DNA of 64,000 bases from positions 1-64,000 of the forward strand of contig NZ_JANKBZ010000018.1 in assembly GCF_024623785.1 (NCBI RefSeq), written 5' to 3'. Shown here one piece after another: positions 55,585 to 64,000 of the stretch. The stretch's first letter is position 1. Every line of letters starts with the position of its first letter. The notes under the pieces were generated by a model. That model was not told where the DNA came from and made no database searches. It saw nothing but the letters and a program-made list of their open reading frames with translations. The translations under genes and the position numbers were made by a program. The DNA is from Archangium lipolyticum (GTDB lineage: Bacteria > Myxococcota > Myxococcia > Myxococcales > Myxococcaceae).

Positions 55585-57185
55585 GACGCCTCGTGGGCTA
55601 CGGCCAGGCGCTTGCCCTGGTGGTGCTGCTGCTGGCCGCGGCCGTCCGGGCGGAGACGCCGCACCGCTTCGCGCTGGTGGTGGGCAACGACGAGGGCGGC
55701 GCGGACACCCGGCCGCTGCGCTTCGCCCGGGACGACGCGCGCAAGATGCACGACCTGCTGCTGCGGCTCGGCGGCGTGGCGCGCGGCGACGCGCGGCTGC
55801 TGTTGGACCAGGACGCGGAGGACTTCCACCAGGCGCTGGCCGAGCTGGAGACGGGCGTCCGGGCGGCGCGGGCCCGGGGCGAGCGCACCGCGCTCATCGT
55901 CTACTACTCGGGCCATGCGAAGGACGGCTCGCTGCGGCTGGGGGACAGCGCGGTGGAGCTCGAGGCGCTCAAGCGCCGGCTGTCGGCGGCACCCGCGGAC
56001 ATCCGCATCGCCATCCTGGACTCGTGCCGCTCGGGGGCGCTCACGCGGACGAAGGGGGCCCGGCGCGCGCCGGCCTTCGCCATCGACGCGGGGGCGCCAC
56101 GGGAGGCGCGGGGGCTCGTCATCCTCACCTCCAGTGCGTCGGACGAGGACTCGCAGGAGTCGGACCTGCTGCGAGCCAGCTACTTCTCCCACCACCTGGT
56201 CAGCGGGCTGATGGGAGACGCGGACCGCTCGGGCGACGGGCAGGTGACGCTCTTCGAGGCCTACTCCCATGCCTACGCCCGCACCGTGGCGGACACCGCG
56301 GACAGCAGCGCCGGGCCCCAACACCCCACCTTCAGCTACGACCTGGCCGGCAACGGCGACCTGGTGCTGACGGACCTGCGGGTACACGACGAGGGACTGC
56401 TGGTGCCCGCCACCGCGCCCGCCGGGGCCTACTACTTCGTGGATCCGCGAGGCGCCGTGGTGGCCGAGCTGGACAAGGCCGCGGACTCGGAGCGGCGCGT
56501 GGCGCTCGCCCCGGGCACGTACACGGTGAAGCGCCGGCTGCCGGACCGGCTGCGCATCGGCCTGGCGGAGGTCCGGCGCGGGCGCACCTCGGTGCTCGAC
56601 GAGTCGCTGCTGCGCGACGCGCCCTTCTCGGATGACCCGGTGAAGGGCGCACCGCCTCGGGAGCGCGCGCTCCGCACGGCCTGGACGCTGGGGCTCACCG
56701 GCGGCTACCACTCCTTCTTCGATGCGCCCACGCGCGAGAACCTCTTCCTCTCCACCCCGCTGCTGGGCCTGGAGGTGGGCCTGCACCACTACTTCCGCGA
56801 GAACTGGCGCTGGGACTTCGATGTCTCGCTGGGAAGCCAGCGGGCCACCCTGGAGCTGCCCACCCTCTCGGGCCTGGACTACCGCTACTCGCTGCTGACG
56901 GTGGGCACCTCGCTGGTGGCCGAGTGGCCCCTGGGCAGGGTGTCGCCCTTCGTCGGGGCGCGGCTGTCCTATCTGGTCATGGTCCGAGACTTCGAGGACG
57001 CGAGTCTCCCGGACCAGTTCTACGCGGTGCTCACCCCGGGCCTCGTGACGGGCGTGCACTGGCGGCTCCTGGAGCGCTTCGAGCTCACCGGACGCGCCCG
57101 CGTCCATTACCTCCTCTACAACGTCGATGCGAAGCGCTCCCTGGGCTATTGGGAGCTCGGGGCGCTCCTGACGTACCGCCTCTGA
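55581..57185 (+). CDS. Exported caspase-fold protease fused to a C-terminal beta-barrel
   Basis: A 534-residue protein. Signal peptide MRRLVGYGQALALVVLLLAAAVRA, then a caspase/peptidase C14-fold domain (~28-270) with HRFALVVGNDEGG, the catalytic His in VYYSGHAKDG (H112) and catalytic Cys in LDSCRSG (C149), so the dyad is intact. A beta-rich linker (~280-365, AGAYYFVDPRGAVVAEL) leads to a C-terminal ~170 residues of alternating amphipathic strands (AWTLGLTGGYHSF, WRWDFDVSLGSQ, RYSLLTVGTSLV) ending in LLTYRL, typical of an outer-membrane barrel. Caspase domains fused to a barrel are unusual. The ATG is within the anti-sigma stop (ATGA) and the gene is part of the sigma operon. The protease would face the periplasm; its target is unknown. 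Confidence 0.88.
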   Translation: MRRLVGYGQALALVVLLLAAAVRAETPHRFALVVGNDEGGADTRPLRFARDDARKMHDLLLRLGGVARGDARLLLDQDAEDFHQALAELETGVRAARARGERTALIVYYSGHAKDGSLRLGDSAVELEALKRRLSAAPADIRIAILDSCRSGALTRTKGARRAPAFAIDAGAPREARGLVILTSSASDEDSQESDLLRASYFSHHLVSGLMGDADRSGDGQVTLFEAYSHAYARTVADTADSSAGPQHPTFSYDLAGNGDLVLTDLRVHDEGLLVPATAPAGAYYFVDPRGAVVAELDKAADSERRVALAPGTYTVKRRLPDRLRIGLAEVRRGRTSVLDESLLRDAPFSDDPVKGAPPRERALRTAWTLGLTGGYHSFFDAPTRENLFLSTPLLGLEVGLHHYFRENWRWDFDVSLGSQRATLELPTLSGLDYRYSLLTVGTSLVAEWPLGRVSPFVGARLSYLVMVRDFEDASLPDQFYAVLTPGLVTGVHWRLLERFELTGRARVHYLLYNVDAKRSLGYWELGALLTYRL

Positions 57186-57198
57186 CAAGGAGCGCGTG

Positions 57199-58158
57199 AT
57201 GCGGACCTGCTGGCTCCTCCTCCTGGGCTGCTTCACCGCCTCGTGTGGTGGGAACTTCTCCAACGACGACCTCGAGTTCCTCAACGCCCTGCCCACGCGC
57301 GAGGACCTGACCGCCAAGCTTCCCGGGACCGGGGAGTCCGTGAGCGAGCAAGGCCTCGGCCAGCGCACGGAGCTTCAGGCCCTGGGGAACATCTCCCAGC
57401 GCTACGTGGAAACGCGCAGGGTCTCGGACGAGTTCAACACCGGGCTGGACGGACTGCTCACCGTCCTGGAGCGCATCCGGAAGCTGCGGCCGACGACGCG
57501 CGCATCGGAGCTGCGCGTCTGGGGACCCTGGGACGACGCGGAAATCTCCGGCCACGAGCTGCGCTTCGTGATGAACCGCGAGCCCGAGCAGTTCAGGTAC
57601 CTGCTCCAGCTCCGCCGCAAGGGTTCAGGCGAGGAGGGCTGGTGGAGCGCCGTGATGGGGACCTTCAAGCCGGAGGGCGGGCTGCGCAAGGGCGAGGGCA
57701 CCGTGCAGCTGCTCCTCGCGGAAGCGAGGGACCACGGTTACGAAACGAAAGGGCACAGGGACCTGGATCAGCTGAACATCCTCTACCAGACGCGCGCGCT
57801 GCCCATCCGCGTGCAGATGCACTTCGTACCCTCCGAGCGCTCGCTGAAGCCCGAGTTCATCTACACATACCGTGAGATTCCCGGGGGACTGGCGGAGATG
57901 GCGTTCCTGATCCGCGACGTCGACATGATCCTCGGAGGACGGAGGGAGGACGTGGCCATCGTCAGCCGATGGACTCGCGACCAGGGGGGCGTGGGGTTCG
58001 CGTCGGTGACGGGCGGAGACCTGCCCGCGGGACGCACCGCCAACCAGGTGGAGTGCTGGGATGCCAGCTTCCGCCTCACCTACTCGAAGCGGAGCTGGGA
58101 TGACTCCGAGGAGGGCAGTGCCTCGACCTGCCCGGACGTGTCCGCGCTGGAGGACTGA
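57199..58158 (+). CDS. Lipoprotein B, paralogue of the operon's first lipoprotein
   Basis: A 319-residue lipoprotein; the lipobox is either C11 (LLLLGC) or C16 (FTASC). It shares four blocks with the first lipoprotein, including LNALPTRED near the N-terminus, RPTTRASELRVWGPW, and SRWTRDQGGVGFASVTGGDL...ECWDASF, so the two descend from one gene. ATG 57199 is chosen over GTG 57196 because AAGGAG is 5 bases away. It follows the caspase-barrel gene by 13 bases and is probably the last gene of the operon. No catalytic motif. It may be a sensor ligand or a substrate of the caspase domain, which is an inference. Confidence 0.8.
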   Translation: MRTCWLLLLGCFTASCGGNFSNDDLEFLNALPTREDLTAKLPGTGESVSEQGLGQRTELQALGNISQRYVETRRVSDEFNTGLDGLLTVLERIRKLRPTTRASELRVWGPWDDAEISGHELRFVMNREPEQFRYLLQLRRKGSGEEGWWSAVMGTFKPEGGLRKGEGTVQLLLAEARDHGYETKGHRDLDQLNILYQTRALPIRVQMHFVPSERSLKPEFIYTYREIPGGLAEMAFLIRDVDMILGGRREDVAIVSRWTRDQGGVGFASVTGGDLPAGRTANQVECWDASFRLTYSKRSWDDSEEGSASTCPDVSALED

Positions 58159-58179
58159 GGGCGCGGACGAGCCGCGCCG

Positions 58180-59607
58180 CTACATCTCCTCCAGTTCCTT
58201 GCCCTTCGTCTCGCGGATGAACATGAGCACGAAGATGAACGAGGCCACCGCGGCGGCGGTGTAGAGGCCGTAGGCCAGTCCCAGGCCCGCGGTCCGCAGC
58301 GCGGGGAACGTGGCGGACACGACGAAGTTGGCGATCCACTGCATGGAGCCAGCGATCGCCAGCGCATGGCCTCGGATGCGGTTGTTGAACATCTCTCCGA
58401 GCAGCACCCACACCACCGGGCCCCAGGACAGTCCGAAGCAGAAGACGTAGAGGTTGGCGGCCACCAGCGCGATGGGCCCCGCCGCCCCGTGCAGCACGGG
58501 ATTGCCCGAGGGGTCCACGCCGGCCGTACCGAACACGTACGCCATCGTCCCGAGTGTCAGCGCCATGCCCACCGAGCCGATGATGAGCAGCGGCTTGCGC
58601 CCGAAGCGGTCCACCGTGGCGATGGCGATGAACGTGGTGACGATGTTGGTCACGCTGGTGATGACGGTGATGATCAGCGAGTTCCTCTCCGAGAACCCGA
58701 CCGCCTGCCAGAGGACGCTCGAGTAGTAGAAGATGACGTTGATCCCCACGAACTGCTGGAACGCCGACAGGCCGATGCCAATCCAGACGATGGGGAGGAA
58801 CCCGAACCGGCCCCGGAGGCTCACGGCCTTGGTGGATTGCTCGGAGGAGAGGCTCTGGCGGATCTCGATCACCTTCGCGGCCGCGGCACGCCCGATGATG
58901 GAGCGAAGCACCTCCCGCGCCTTGTCATCACGTTGCTTCGCGACCAGGTAGCGGGGGGACTCGGGAATCATGAGCGCGCCCACGCCATAGAGGATGGCGA
59001 CGGGCAGCTCGGACAGGAACATCCACCGCCACGCCCCGAGCCCCAGCCAGAAGGGATTCTCGGCGGAGCCGGCCCCGGCGGCGATGCCGTAATCCACGAG
59101 CAGCGCCGAGAAGATGCCGACGACGATGGCCAGTTGTTGAAGCGAACCGAGCCGTCCCCGCAGGTGGGCCGGGGCGATCTCCGCGATGTAGGCGGGGGCG
59201 ATGACGCTGGCCATGCCCACCGCGATGCCGCCCATCAGGCGCCACACGCTGAAGTCCCAGAGACTGAAGGCCAAGCCGGAGCCCAGCGCGCTCACGGTGA
59301 AGAGCACCGAGGCCACCACCATCGTCCGGATCCGTCCAAGACGATCCGCCAGGCGTCCGCCCATGAACGCCCCGAGGGCCGAGCCGAGGAGCGCCGATGA
59401 CACCGAGAGGCCGATGGCAGCGTCTCCAGCCTGGAAGGTCGACGCCAGGGCGCCGACGGCACCGTTGATGACCGCCGTGTCGAAACCGAACAAGAAGCCG
59501 CCCACGGCGGCCACCGAGGCGATCAGCACGACCTTGCTCACCGAACCTTCAGCGGCTGTCTCGTGTGCCACCCCTCGAGCGGCTCTCATGTCGCGCACAT
59601 CCTGCAT
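58180..59607 (-). CDS. Sugar-porter family MFS transporter
   Basis: A 475-residue, 12-helix major facilitator of the sugar-porter group (XylE/GalP/glucose-like). Family motifs: FDTAVINGAVG in helix 1, GGRLADRLGRIRTM between helices 2 and 3, IPESPRYLVAK after helix 6, VGINVIFYYS in helix 7, VDRFGRKPLLIIG and the GPVVWVLLGEMFNNRIRG helix 10. These are the sugar-recognition and gating motifs. A proton-coupled sugar importer is likely; specificity is unknown. The start is uncertain: ATG 59607, ATG 59589 or the open frame to 59673. It is convergent with the lipoprotein at 58158. Confidence 0.9.
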   Translation of the reverse strand: MQDVRDMRAARGVAHETAAEGSVSKVVLIASVAAVGGFLFGFDTAVINGAVGALASTFQAGDAAIGLSVSSALLGSALGAFMGGRLADRLGRIRTMVVASVLFTVSALGSGLAFSLWDFSVWRLMGGIAVGMASVIAPAYIAEIAPAHLRGRLGSLQQLAIVVGIFSALLVDYGIAAGAGSAENPFWLGLGAWRWMFLSELPVAILYGVGALMIPESPRYLVAKQRDDKAREVLRSIIGRAAAAKVIEIRQSLSSEQSTKAVSLRGRFGFLPIVWIGIGLSAFQQFVGINVIFYYSSVLWQAVGFSERNSLIITVITSVTNIVTTFIAIATVDRFGRKPLLIIGSVGMALTLGTMAYVFGTAGVDPSGNPVLHGAAGPIALVAANLYVFCFGLSWGPVVWVLLGEMFNNRIRGHALAIAGSMQWIANFVVSATFPALRTAGLGLAYGLYTAAAVASFIFVLMFIRETKGKELEEM

Positions 59608-59921
59608 TTCGGACGCCCCCGCAGCGTGTCCTCCTCCAACATCGGCACTCCGGGGCACCCGGGCAGCGGGCATCCGCCGCTAGAAAAGGAAGCCTGCCAG
59701 CCCCTCGCCGCGACGCGGCCACCACGGCCGGCTTCACGGGGTTGCGGTGGGCATCCTGCGTGAGGGTTCCGGAGGCCCCCGGGAAGTCCTTCGTCCGGGC
59801 GAGCGCCTCCCTGATCGCCGGGCCGGTGAGCGACTCAGCGCTCGATGGCCGCGAGCGACACCCGCCTTCTTCACCGCCACCCGGTCGAGCGGTCCTCCGT
59901 GACGTGCGATACGGATGGGCC

Positions 59922-60911
59922 ATGACCAAGACCCATCCCCGATTCAAGGCCGCGGCCGTGCAGGCCGCTCCCGCGTTCCTGGACCTCGACGCCGGTGTGG
60001 ACAAGGCGGTGCGCCTCATCGCCGAGGCCGCCGACAAGGGTGCCTCGCTCATCGCCTTTCCGGAGACGTGGCTGCCCGGCTATCCGTTCTGGATCTGGCT
60101 CGGCGCGCCCGGCTGGGGCATGCAGTTCGTGCAGCGCTATTTCGACCAATCGCTCGAGGTGGATGGTCCCCAGATGGGGCGGCTGCGCGAGGCGGCCCGG
60201 CGGCACGGCATCCACGTGGTGATGGGCTACAGCGAGCGCTCCGGGGCCAGTCTCTACATGGGCCAGGCCCTCATCGGCCCCGAGGGGCAGCTCATCGCCG
60301 CGCGGCGCAAGCTCAAGCCCACGCACGCCGAGCGCACGGTGTTCGGCGAGGGCGACGGTGGGGACCTGAAGGTGCACGCCACGGCGCTCGGGAAGCTGGG
60401 GGCGCTCAACTGCTGGGAGCACATCCAACCGCTGGTGAAGCAGGCGATGTTCAGCCAGGGCGAGCAGGTGCACGTGGCCTCCTGGCCCAGCTTCTCGCTC
60501 TACCGGGGCATGGCGTACGCGCTGGGGCCCGAGGTGAACCTCGCCGCCAGCCAGATGTACGCGGTGGAGGGGCAGTGCTTCGTCATCGGCTCGTGCGCCA
60601 CGGTCTCCGAGGAGATGACGGCCCTGCTGTGCGACGCGCCGGACCGCGCGCAGATGCTGCTGGCCGGAGGCGGCTTCGCGATGATCTACGGCCCGGATGG
60701 CCGGCCGCTGTCACAGCCTCTCGATGAGCGCACCGAGGGCCTCGTGTACGCGGAGCTCGACCTGGGGCTCATCCCGCTCGCCAAGGCGGTGGCGGATCCG
60801 GCGGGGCACTACTCGCGCCCGGACGTGCTCCGGCTGATGTTCAACGACACGCCCCAGCGGCTCGTGGAGCGCTTCGACGAGGAGTCGAAAGAGGTGGAAC
60901 GGGTAGCGTAG
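59922..60911 (+). CDS. Nitrilase
   Basis: A 329-residue carbon-nitrogen hydrolase of the true nitrilase branch, converting nitriles (R-CN) to acid plus ammonia. The catalytic triad is complete: E48 (IAFPETW), K130 (RRKLKPTHAERTVFGEGDG) and C164 (ALNCWEHIQP). The combination LNCWEH and the RRKLKPTHxER motif separates nitrilases from amidases. The ATG at 59922 starts the conserved part; the frame is open to 59565 upstream but lacks any family match. It is transcribed away from the MFS gene. Substrate range (aliphatic or aromatic) cannot be told. Confidence 0.93.
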   Translation: MTKTHPRFKAAAVQAAPAFLDLDAGVDKAVRLIAEAADKGASLIAFPETWLPGYPFWIWLGAPGWGMQFVQRYFDQSLEVDGPQMGRLREAARRHGIHVVMGYSERSGASLYMGQALIGPEGQLIAARRKLKPTHAERTVFGEGDGGDLKVHATALGKLGALNCWEHIQPLVKQAMFSQGEQVHVASWPSFSLYRGMAYALGPEVNLAASQMYAVEGQCFVIGSCATVSEEMTALLCDAPDRAQMLLAGGGFAMIYGPDGRPLSQPLDERTEGLVYAELDLGLIPLAKAVADPAGHYSRPDVLRLMFNDTPQRLVERFDEESKEVERVA

Positions 60912-60965
60912 TCCCTTGGGCCCACGCCCCTTCCGCTCTAGGTTCGGGCCCAGGGAGGGGTGTGC

Positions 60966-61763
60966 GTGTTCTCTGGACTCGACGTACGGCTGATCGCCAG
61001 CTTCGTGGCGGCGATCACCTTCGACATCTTGATGCCGGTGGTGGTGGTGCTGTGGGTGCGGCGGAGGTTCGGCGTGGCCTGGCGGGTCATCGGCATCGGC
61101 GCGCTGGCCTTTGCCCTCTCGCAGCTCTTCACCCGGGTGCCGGCGATCCAGGTCATCCAGTACCTGTTGATGGACGAGCTGAAGGCCTCGGCCGTCCTGA
61201 TGAACGTCTGGATCGCCGTGCTGAGCCTCACCGCCGGGCTCTTCGAGGAGACGGCGCGGCTCATCGCGTTCAAGTACCCGTTGAAGGACCAGCGGACGTG
61301 GAGGAACGCCATCGGCTTCGGGGCCGGGCACGGAGGGCTCGAGTCGGCGGTGCTCATCGGCGGGCTCGCCATCATCGGCCTCATCAACGTGGTGGTCCTC
61401 TCGCGGATGGACGTCTCGACGCTGCCGCTCGCGCCCGAGCAGCTCGAGCAGGTGCGTGCGGCGAAGGCGCAGATCTCCGCGATCCGATGGTGGGAGCCGC
61501 TGCTGGGTGCCTACGAGCGCGTGGGCGCGATGCTCCTCCACATCGCCATGACGGTGCTGGTGCTCCAGCGGTTCCTGCGAAACCAACGGCGCTGGTACTG
61601 GCTCGCCGTTGGAACCCACGCGCTCATGAACGGAGCGGCCGTGGTGGCGATGAAAGCGGGGGGCCCCTTCGCCGCGGAGGGCGTAGTGACCCTGTTCGCC
61701 CTCTTCAGCCTGTGGCTCATCCTGCGCTTGCGGCCGGCTCACGCGCAGCCCGTGACGCCCTGA
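60966..61763 (+). CDS. YhfC-family intramembrane peptidase
   Basis: A 265-residue membrane protein with seven or eight helices (ASFVAAITFDILMPVVVVLWV, FALSQLFTRVPAIQVI, and ALMNGAAVVAMKAG). Motifs EETAR (in LFEETARLIAF) and GFGAGHGGLES match the YhfC family, related to CPBP-type glutamic intramembrane proteases. The GTG at 60966 is chosen because AGGGAGGGG ends five bases earlier; the frame is open from 60960. Its end overlaps the histidine kinase gene on the other strand by 25 bases. Confidence 0.85.
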   Translation: MFSGLDVRLIASFVAAITFDILMPVVVVLWVRRRFGVAWRVIGIGALAFALSQLFTRVPAIQVIQYLLMDELKASAVLMNVWIAVLSLTAGLFEETARLIAFKYPLKDQRTWRNAIGFGAGHGGLESAVLIGGLAIIGLINVVVLSRMDVSTLPLAPEQLEQVRAAKAQISAIRWWEPLLGAYERVGAMLLHIAMTVLVLQRFLRNQRRWYWLAVGTHALMNGAAVVAMKAGGPFAAEGVVTLFALFSLWLILRLRPAHAQPVTP

Positions 61764-63133
61764 CCCTTCCCCTTGGGCTCCGGCTCCTCCTCATCGGAGG
61801 AGTCGGACTGATGGGCGGGCAGCTCGATGCGCAGGCACGCCCCGCCCTGGGGACGGTTGTAGGCGGTGAGCGTGCCGCCGAACTGCTCCACCAGCTCGCG
61901 CGAGAGGTTGAGCCCCAGGCCGGTGCCCTTGTCGGGACTCTTGGTGGTGAAGAAGGCCTCGAAGAGCCGGGACAGCACGTGCGAGGGGAAGCCGGGCCCG
62001 TTGTCCTCGACGAGCAGCACCACCCGCCCCTGCTCGCAGCGCCCCACCACCCCCACCTCGCCACGCTCCACCTTGTGCGACTCCAGCGCGTCCCCGGCGT
62101 TGACCAGCAGGTTGAGCACCACCTGCACCAGCCGCTGCCGCACGACGAAGATCTCCGGCAGATCCAGGGGCACGTCCACCCGCCGCAACGGCACGTGCTT
62201 GAGCCGCAGCGAGGCCAGCTTCATGGCATCGGCCACCACATCCGCCAGGCGGCACTCGGTCGGCTCGTTGGCGTCCATGCGCGCGAAGCCCCTCAGGTCC
62301 GCGACGACCTGGCGGATGTGCTGGATGCCCACGCGTGTCTCCGCGAGCACCTCGGCCAGCTCCTCGCGGGAGGACTCCCCCTGGTTGGCCAGCAGCTCCT
62401 TGCGCACGAAGTCGACGTTGGAGCCCACGTAGGCCAGGGGGTTGTTGATCTCATGCGCCACGCCCGACGCCAGCCGGCCCACGATGGCCAGCTTCTCCGA
62501 CTGGGCCCGGCGGTGCTCGCTGAGGGCCAGCGCCTCCAGTGACTCGCGGCGCGCGCGCTCGAGCCGGGCCTGATGCTCCGCCTGCTGGACCTTGAGCGTC
62601 TGCTGGGAGAAGTACACCGCGAGCAGGGTCATCCCCAGCATCATGAACATCCACGTCAGCGCCTCGATGGTGGACGGCTCCCCCCAGCTCCGCAGGAGCA
62701 TCAGGGTTCCCACGCAGCACACCGTGCCGCTCACGAGCGTCGCCCGCCTGCGCCGGTGGTGCACCAGGGCGGTGGCCAGCGGCTGGGTGGACACCATGAC
62801 GAAGTAGGGGCTCCCCACGCCTCCCATCGCCTGGCAGATCCCCAGGACACACACGCTGGAGATCAGCGCGTTCAGATCCGTGAGCGGGCCCAGCCAGGAG
62901 TCGGAGCCCCTCCGGATGAGGATCGGGTAGGCCATGATGTTCAGGGCCCACACCGCGCGCAGTCCCAGGACCCAGGCGCTGAAGCGGTCCAGGAAGAGCG
63001 TATCCACCGCGAAGAAGCCGAGGATGATCCCGCAGAGCAGCCCGACCGTCCGGGAGCTCCACACACCCTGCCGCCAATTCACCTCGGACGAGGCTGGCTC
63101 GAGTTCAGGGACGGCACGCATCGAAGAAGTCAC
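61739..63133 (-). CDS. Sensor histidine kinase
   Basis: A 464-residue membrane histidine kinase. Five or six N-terminal helices (~30-175, TVGLLCGIILGFFAVDTLF, LMLLRSWG) form the sensor; a coiled-coil linker (~178-210) leads to the HisKA domain with H227 in ASGVAHEINNPLAYVGSNVDF and a HATPase domain with N box VLNLLVNAGDAL, G1 VEDNGPGF, F box and G2 GTGLGLNLSRELV. The C-terminal ~20 residues are acidic. No response regulator is adjacent, so it is an orphan by position. Start is GTG 63133 or ATG 63121, neither with an SD. Signal unknown. Confidence 0.92.
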   Translation of the reverse strand: MTSSMRAVPELEPASSEVNWRQGVWSSRTVGLLCGIILGFFAVDTLFLDRFSAWVLGLRAVWALNIMAYPILIRRGSDSWLGPLTDLNALISSVCVLGICQAMGGVGSPYFVMVSTQPLATALVHHRRRRATLVSGTVCCVGTLMLLRSWGEPSTIEALTWMFMMLGMTLLAVYFSQQTLKVQQAEHQARLERARRESLEALALSEHRRAQSEKLAIVGRLASGVAHEINNPLAYVGSNVDFVRKELLANQGESSREELAEVLAETRVGIQHIRQVVADLRGFARMDANEPTECRLADVVADAMKLASLRLKHVPLRRVDVPLDLPEIFVVRQRLVQVVLNLLVNAGDALESHKVERGEVGVVGRCEQGRVVLLVEDNGPGFPSHVLSRLFEAFFTTKSPDKGTGLGLNLSRELVEQFGGTLTAYNRPQGGACLRIELPAHQSDSSDEEEPEPKGKGQGVTGCA

Positions 63134-63323
63134 ACGAGAAGAAGGAGCGGAGCATCATCCACTGGAAAGCCATTGAACTCCGGAAAAGTTAGCACACGGG
63201 CGTCCTTCCTCCGGTCCCACTTCCCCCGCTCGGCTGGCGGCTCCATCCTTCCTTGACTCGGTGGGGGTCACTCTTTAGGTTGACTCCCTTCTCCATCCGT
63301 ACCCAGCGAAGGACTTCCGCACC

Positions 63324-63578
63324 ATGGCTCGCGTTACAGTCGAAGACTGCCTCCCCCTGGTCGACAACCGCTTCGCGCTCGTGCTGCTGGCGGCCAAGCG
63401 TGCCCGCCAGCTCATGGCCGGTGCCCGCCCCATCATCGACACCTCCAAGAACAAGCCGCCCGTGCTCTCCCTGCGCGAGGTGGCCACCGGCCGGGTGAAG
63501 TTCGACCGCGACGTGCGCGAGGCCCTCACCGGCAAGTACACCCAGGGCGAGAAGCCCCAGCAGGACGGCAGCATCTAG
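63324..63578 (+). CDS. rpoZ: RNA polymerase omega subunit
   Basis: An 84-residue omega subunit, which helps assemble and stabilise RNA polymerase by binding the beta-prime subunit. [30 protein letters not shown] is the diagnostic N-terminal segment (conserved VEDCL, NRFxLV, AxxRAxxL). The rest is typical: [15 protein letters not shown]. Length is in the family range. It is convergent with the NUDIX gene; the two stop codons share a few bases. Confidence 0.97.
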   Translation: MARVTVEDCLPLVDNRFALVLLAAKRARQLMAGARPIIDTSKNKPPVLSLREVATGRVKFDRDVREALTGKYTQGEKPQQDGSI

Positions 63579-64000
63579 TCCCCGGTGCCCTCCGGGCGCA
63601 CCCCGGAGAGGACGAGACTGGCCCCCGCGCGCAGCAGCATCCTCGCCGCGCGCGCGGCGATGGCCTTCTCGCCCTTGTAGCCCAGCAGGGCCGCCACCCG
63701 CGCCAGTGGCACCCAGCGCGTCTCATCCACCTCCACCCGGTGTCCCGCGTGCTGGATGTCTCCCAGGACGCCCGACTGGTAGCGGAACAGGTAGAAGTGG
63801 ACGCGCTTGAAGATGCGCTGGCCGCGGAACTGGTAGACGTAGCGGATCTCCCCCAACGGCGCGACGAGCGAGGCCCTCAGGCCCGTCTCCTCCCACACCT
63901 CGCGGGCCGCCGTCTGCTCGGGCGTCTCCCCTGGGTCCACATGACCCTTGGGAAGCGCCCAGAGGGAGCGGCCGTGGGGCCGGATGACGGCCACCTCCAG
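63575..64000 (-). CDS. NUDIX hydrolase, partial at the window end
   Basis: At least 139 residues; the frame stays open to the window edge, so the N-terminus is missing. The Nudix box G-x5-E-x7-R-E-x-x-E-E-x-G is complete ([20 protein letters not shown] followed by TGL), preceded by WALPKG. It hydrolyses nucleoside-diphosphate-linked compounds; [13 protein letters not shown] is typical of the MutT/ADP-ribose/diadenosine polyphosphate group. A substrate cannot be given. The C-terminus overlaps the rpoZ end. Confidence 0.93.
   Translation of the reverse strand: MEVAVIRPHGRSLWALPKGHVDPGETPEQTAAREVWEETGLRASLVAPLGEIRYVYQFRGQRIFKRVHFYLFRYQSGVLGDIQHAGHRVEVDETRWVPLARVAALLGYKGEKAIAARAARMLLRAGASLVLSGVRPEGTGD

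Overview
The window is a piece of a large, GC-rich (about 65-70% by eye) myxobacterial chromosome, most like the Archangium/Cystobacter/Myxococcus group. Evidence: a full gltD-to-gltJ gliding-motility (focal adhesion) gene cluster, a typical myxobacterial abundance of lipoproteins and TPR proteins, a zinc-ribbon/GYF/TonB-type GltJ, and housekeeping genes (ffh, lysC, rpoZ) with strong GC3 bias. All calls come from reading the sequence; no database search was run.

Layout. (1) 1-7737: one end of an integrative element inserted at the 3' end of a tRNA-Leu(UAA) gene. It carries a tyrosine recombinase and an overlapping excisionase-type gene next to the tRNA, a Toprim-like protein, a SMEK-domain (restriction-endonuclease-like) protein of visibly lower GC, a nested inverted repeat, a MoxR/RavA-type AAA protein with a degenerate Walker B motif, two small unknown genes and a DUF1016-like remnant. 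Its far end lies outside the window. (2) 7738-14619: tRNA-Leu, ffh, then accessory genes: a beta-propeller lipoprotein, a TIGR04552-type protein with a RelA/SpoT-like segment, a MORN/YwqK-type secreted protein and a Cys-rich lipoprotein, two of them with clear terminators.

(3) 14846-39628, all on the minus strand: the Glt operon, transcribed gltD-gltE-gltF-gltG-gltH-(unnamed RGG/TPR gene)-gltI-gltJ. Periplasmic/outer-membrane parts (GltD, GltE, GltF, GltH), inner-membrane parts with AgmX/PglI C-termini (GltG with FHA, GltJ with zinc ribbon and GYF) and the giant cytoplasmic TPR protein GltI (4088 residues) form the envelope-spanning machine of adventurous gliding. (4) 39909-46628: a DnaC-like helicase-loader pair, two small TPR/lipoprotein genes, a large DMFase-like/NHL lipoprotein and lysC. 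(5) 46836-51497: an ABC-2 exporter set of GldA/GldF/GldG/DUF4340 type, then a phosphoesterase/nucleotidyltransferase overlapping pair.

(6) 53264-58158: the most novel-looking unit, a tightly packed five-gene operon: lipoprotein, ECF sigma factor, ZAS-type anti-sigma factor, a secreted caspase-fold protease fused to an outer-membrane-like beta-barrel, and a second lipoprotein paralogous to the first. Stop/start overlaps (ATGA) join the three central genes, which suggests an envelope-sensing system with a protease output or sensor. (7) 58180-64000: sugar-porter MFS transporter, nitrilase, YhfC-type membrane peptidase, sensor histidine kinase, rpoZ and a NUDIX hydrolase cut by the window end.
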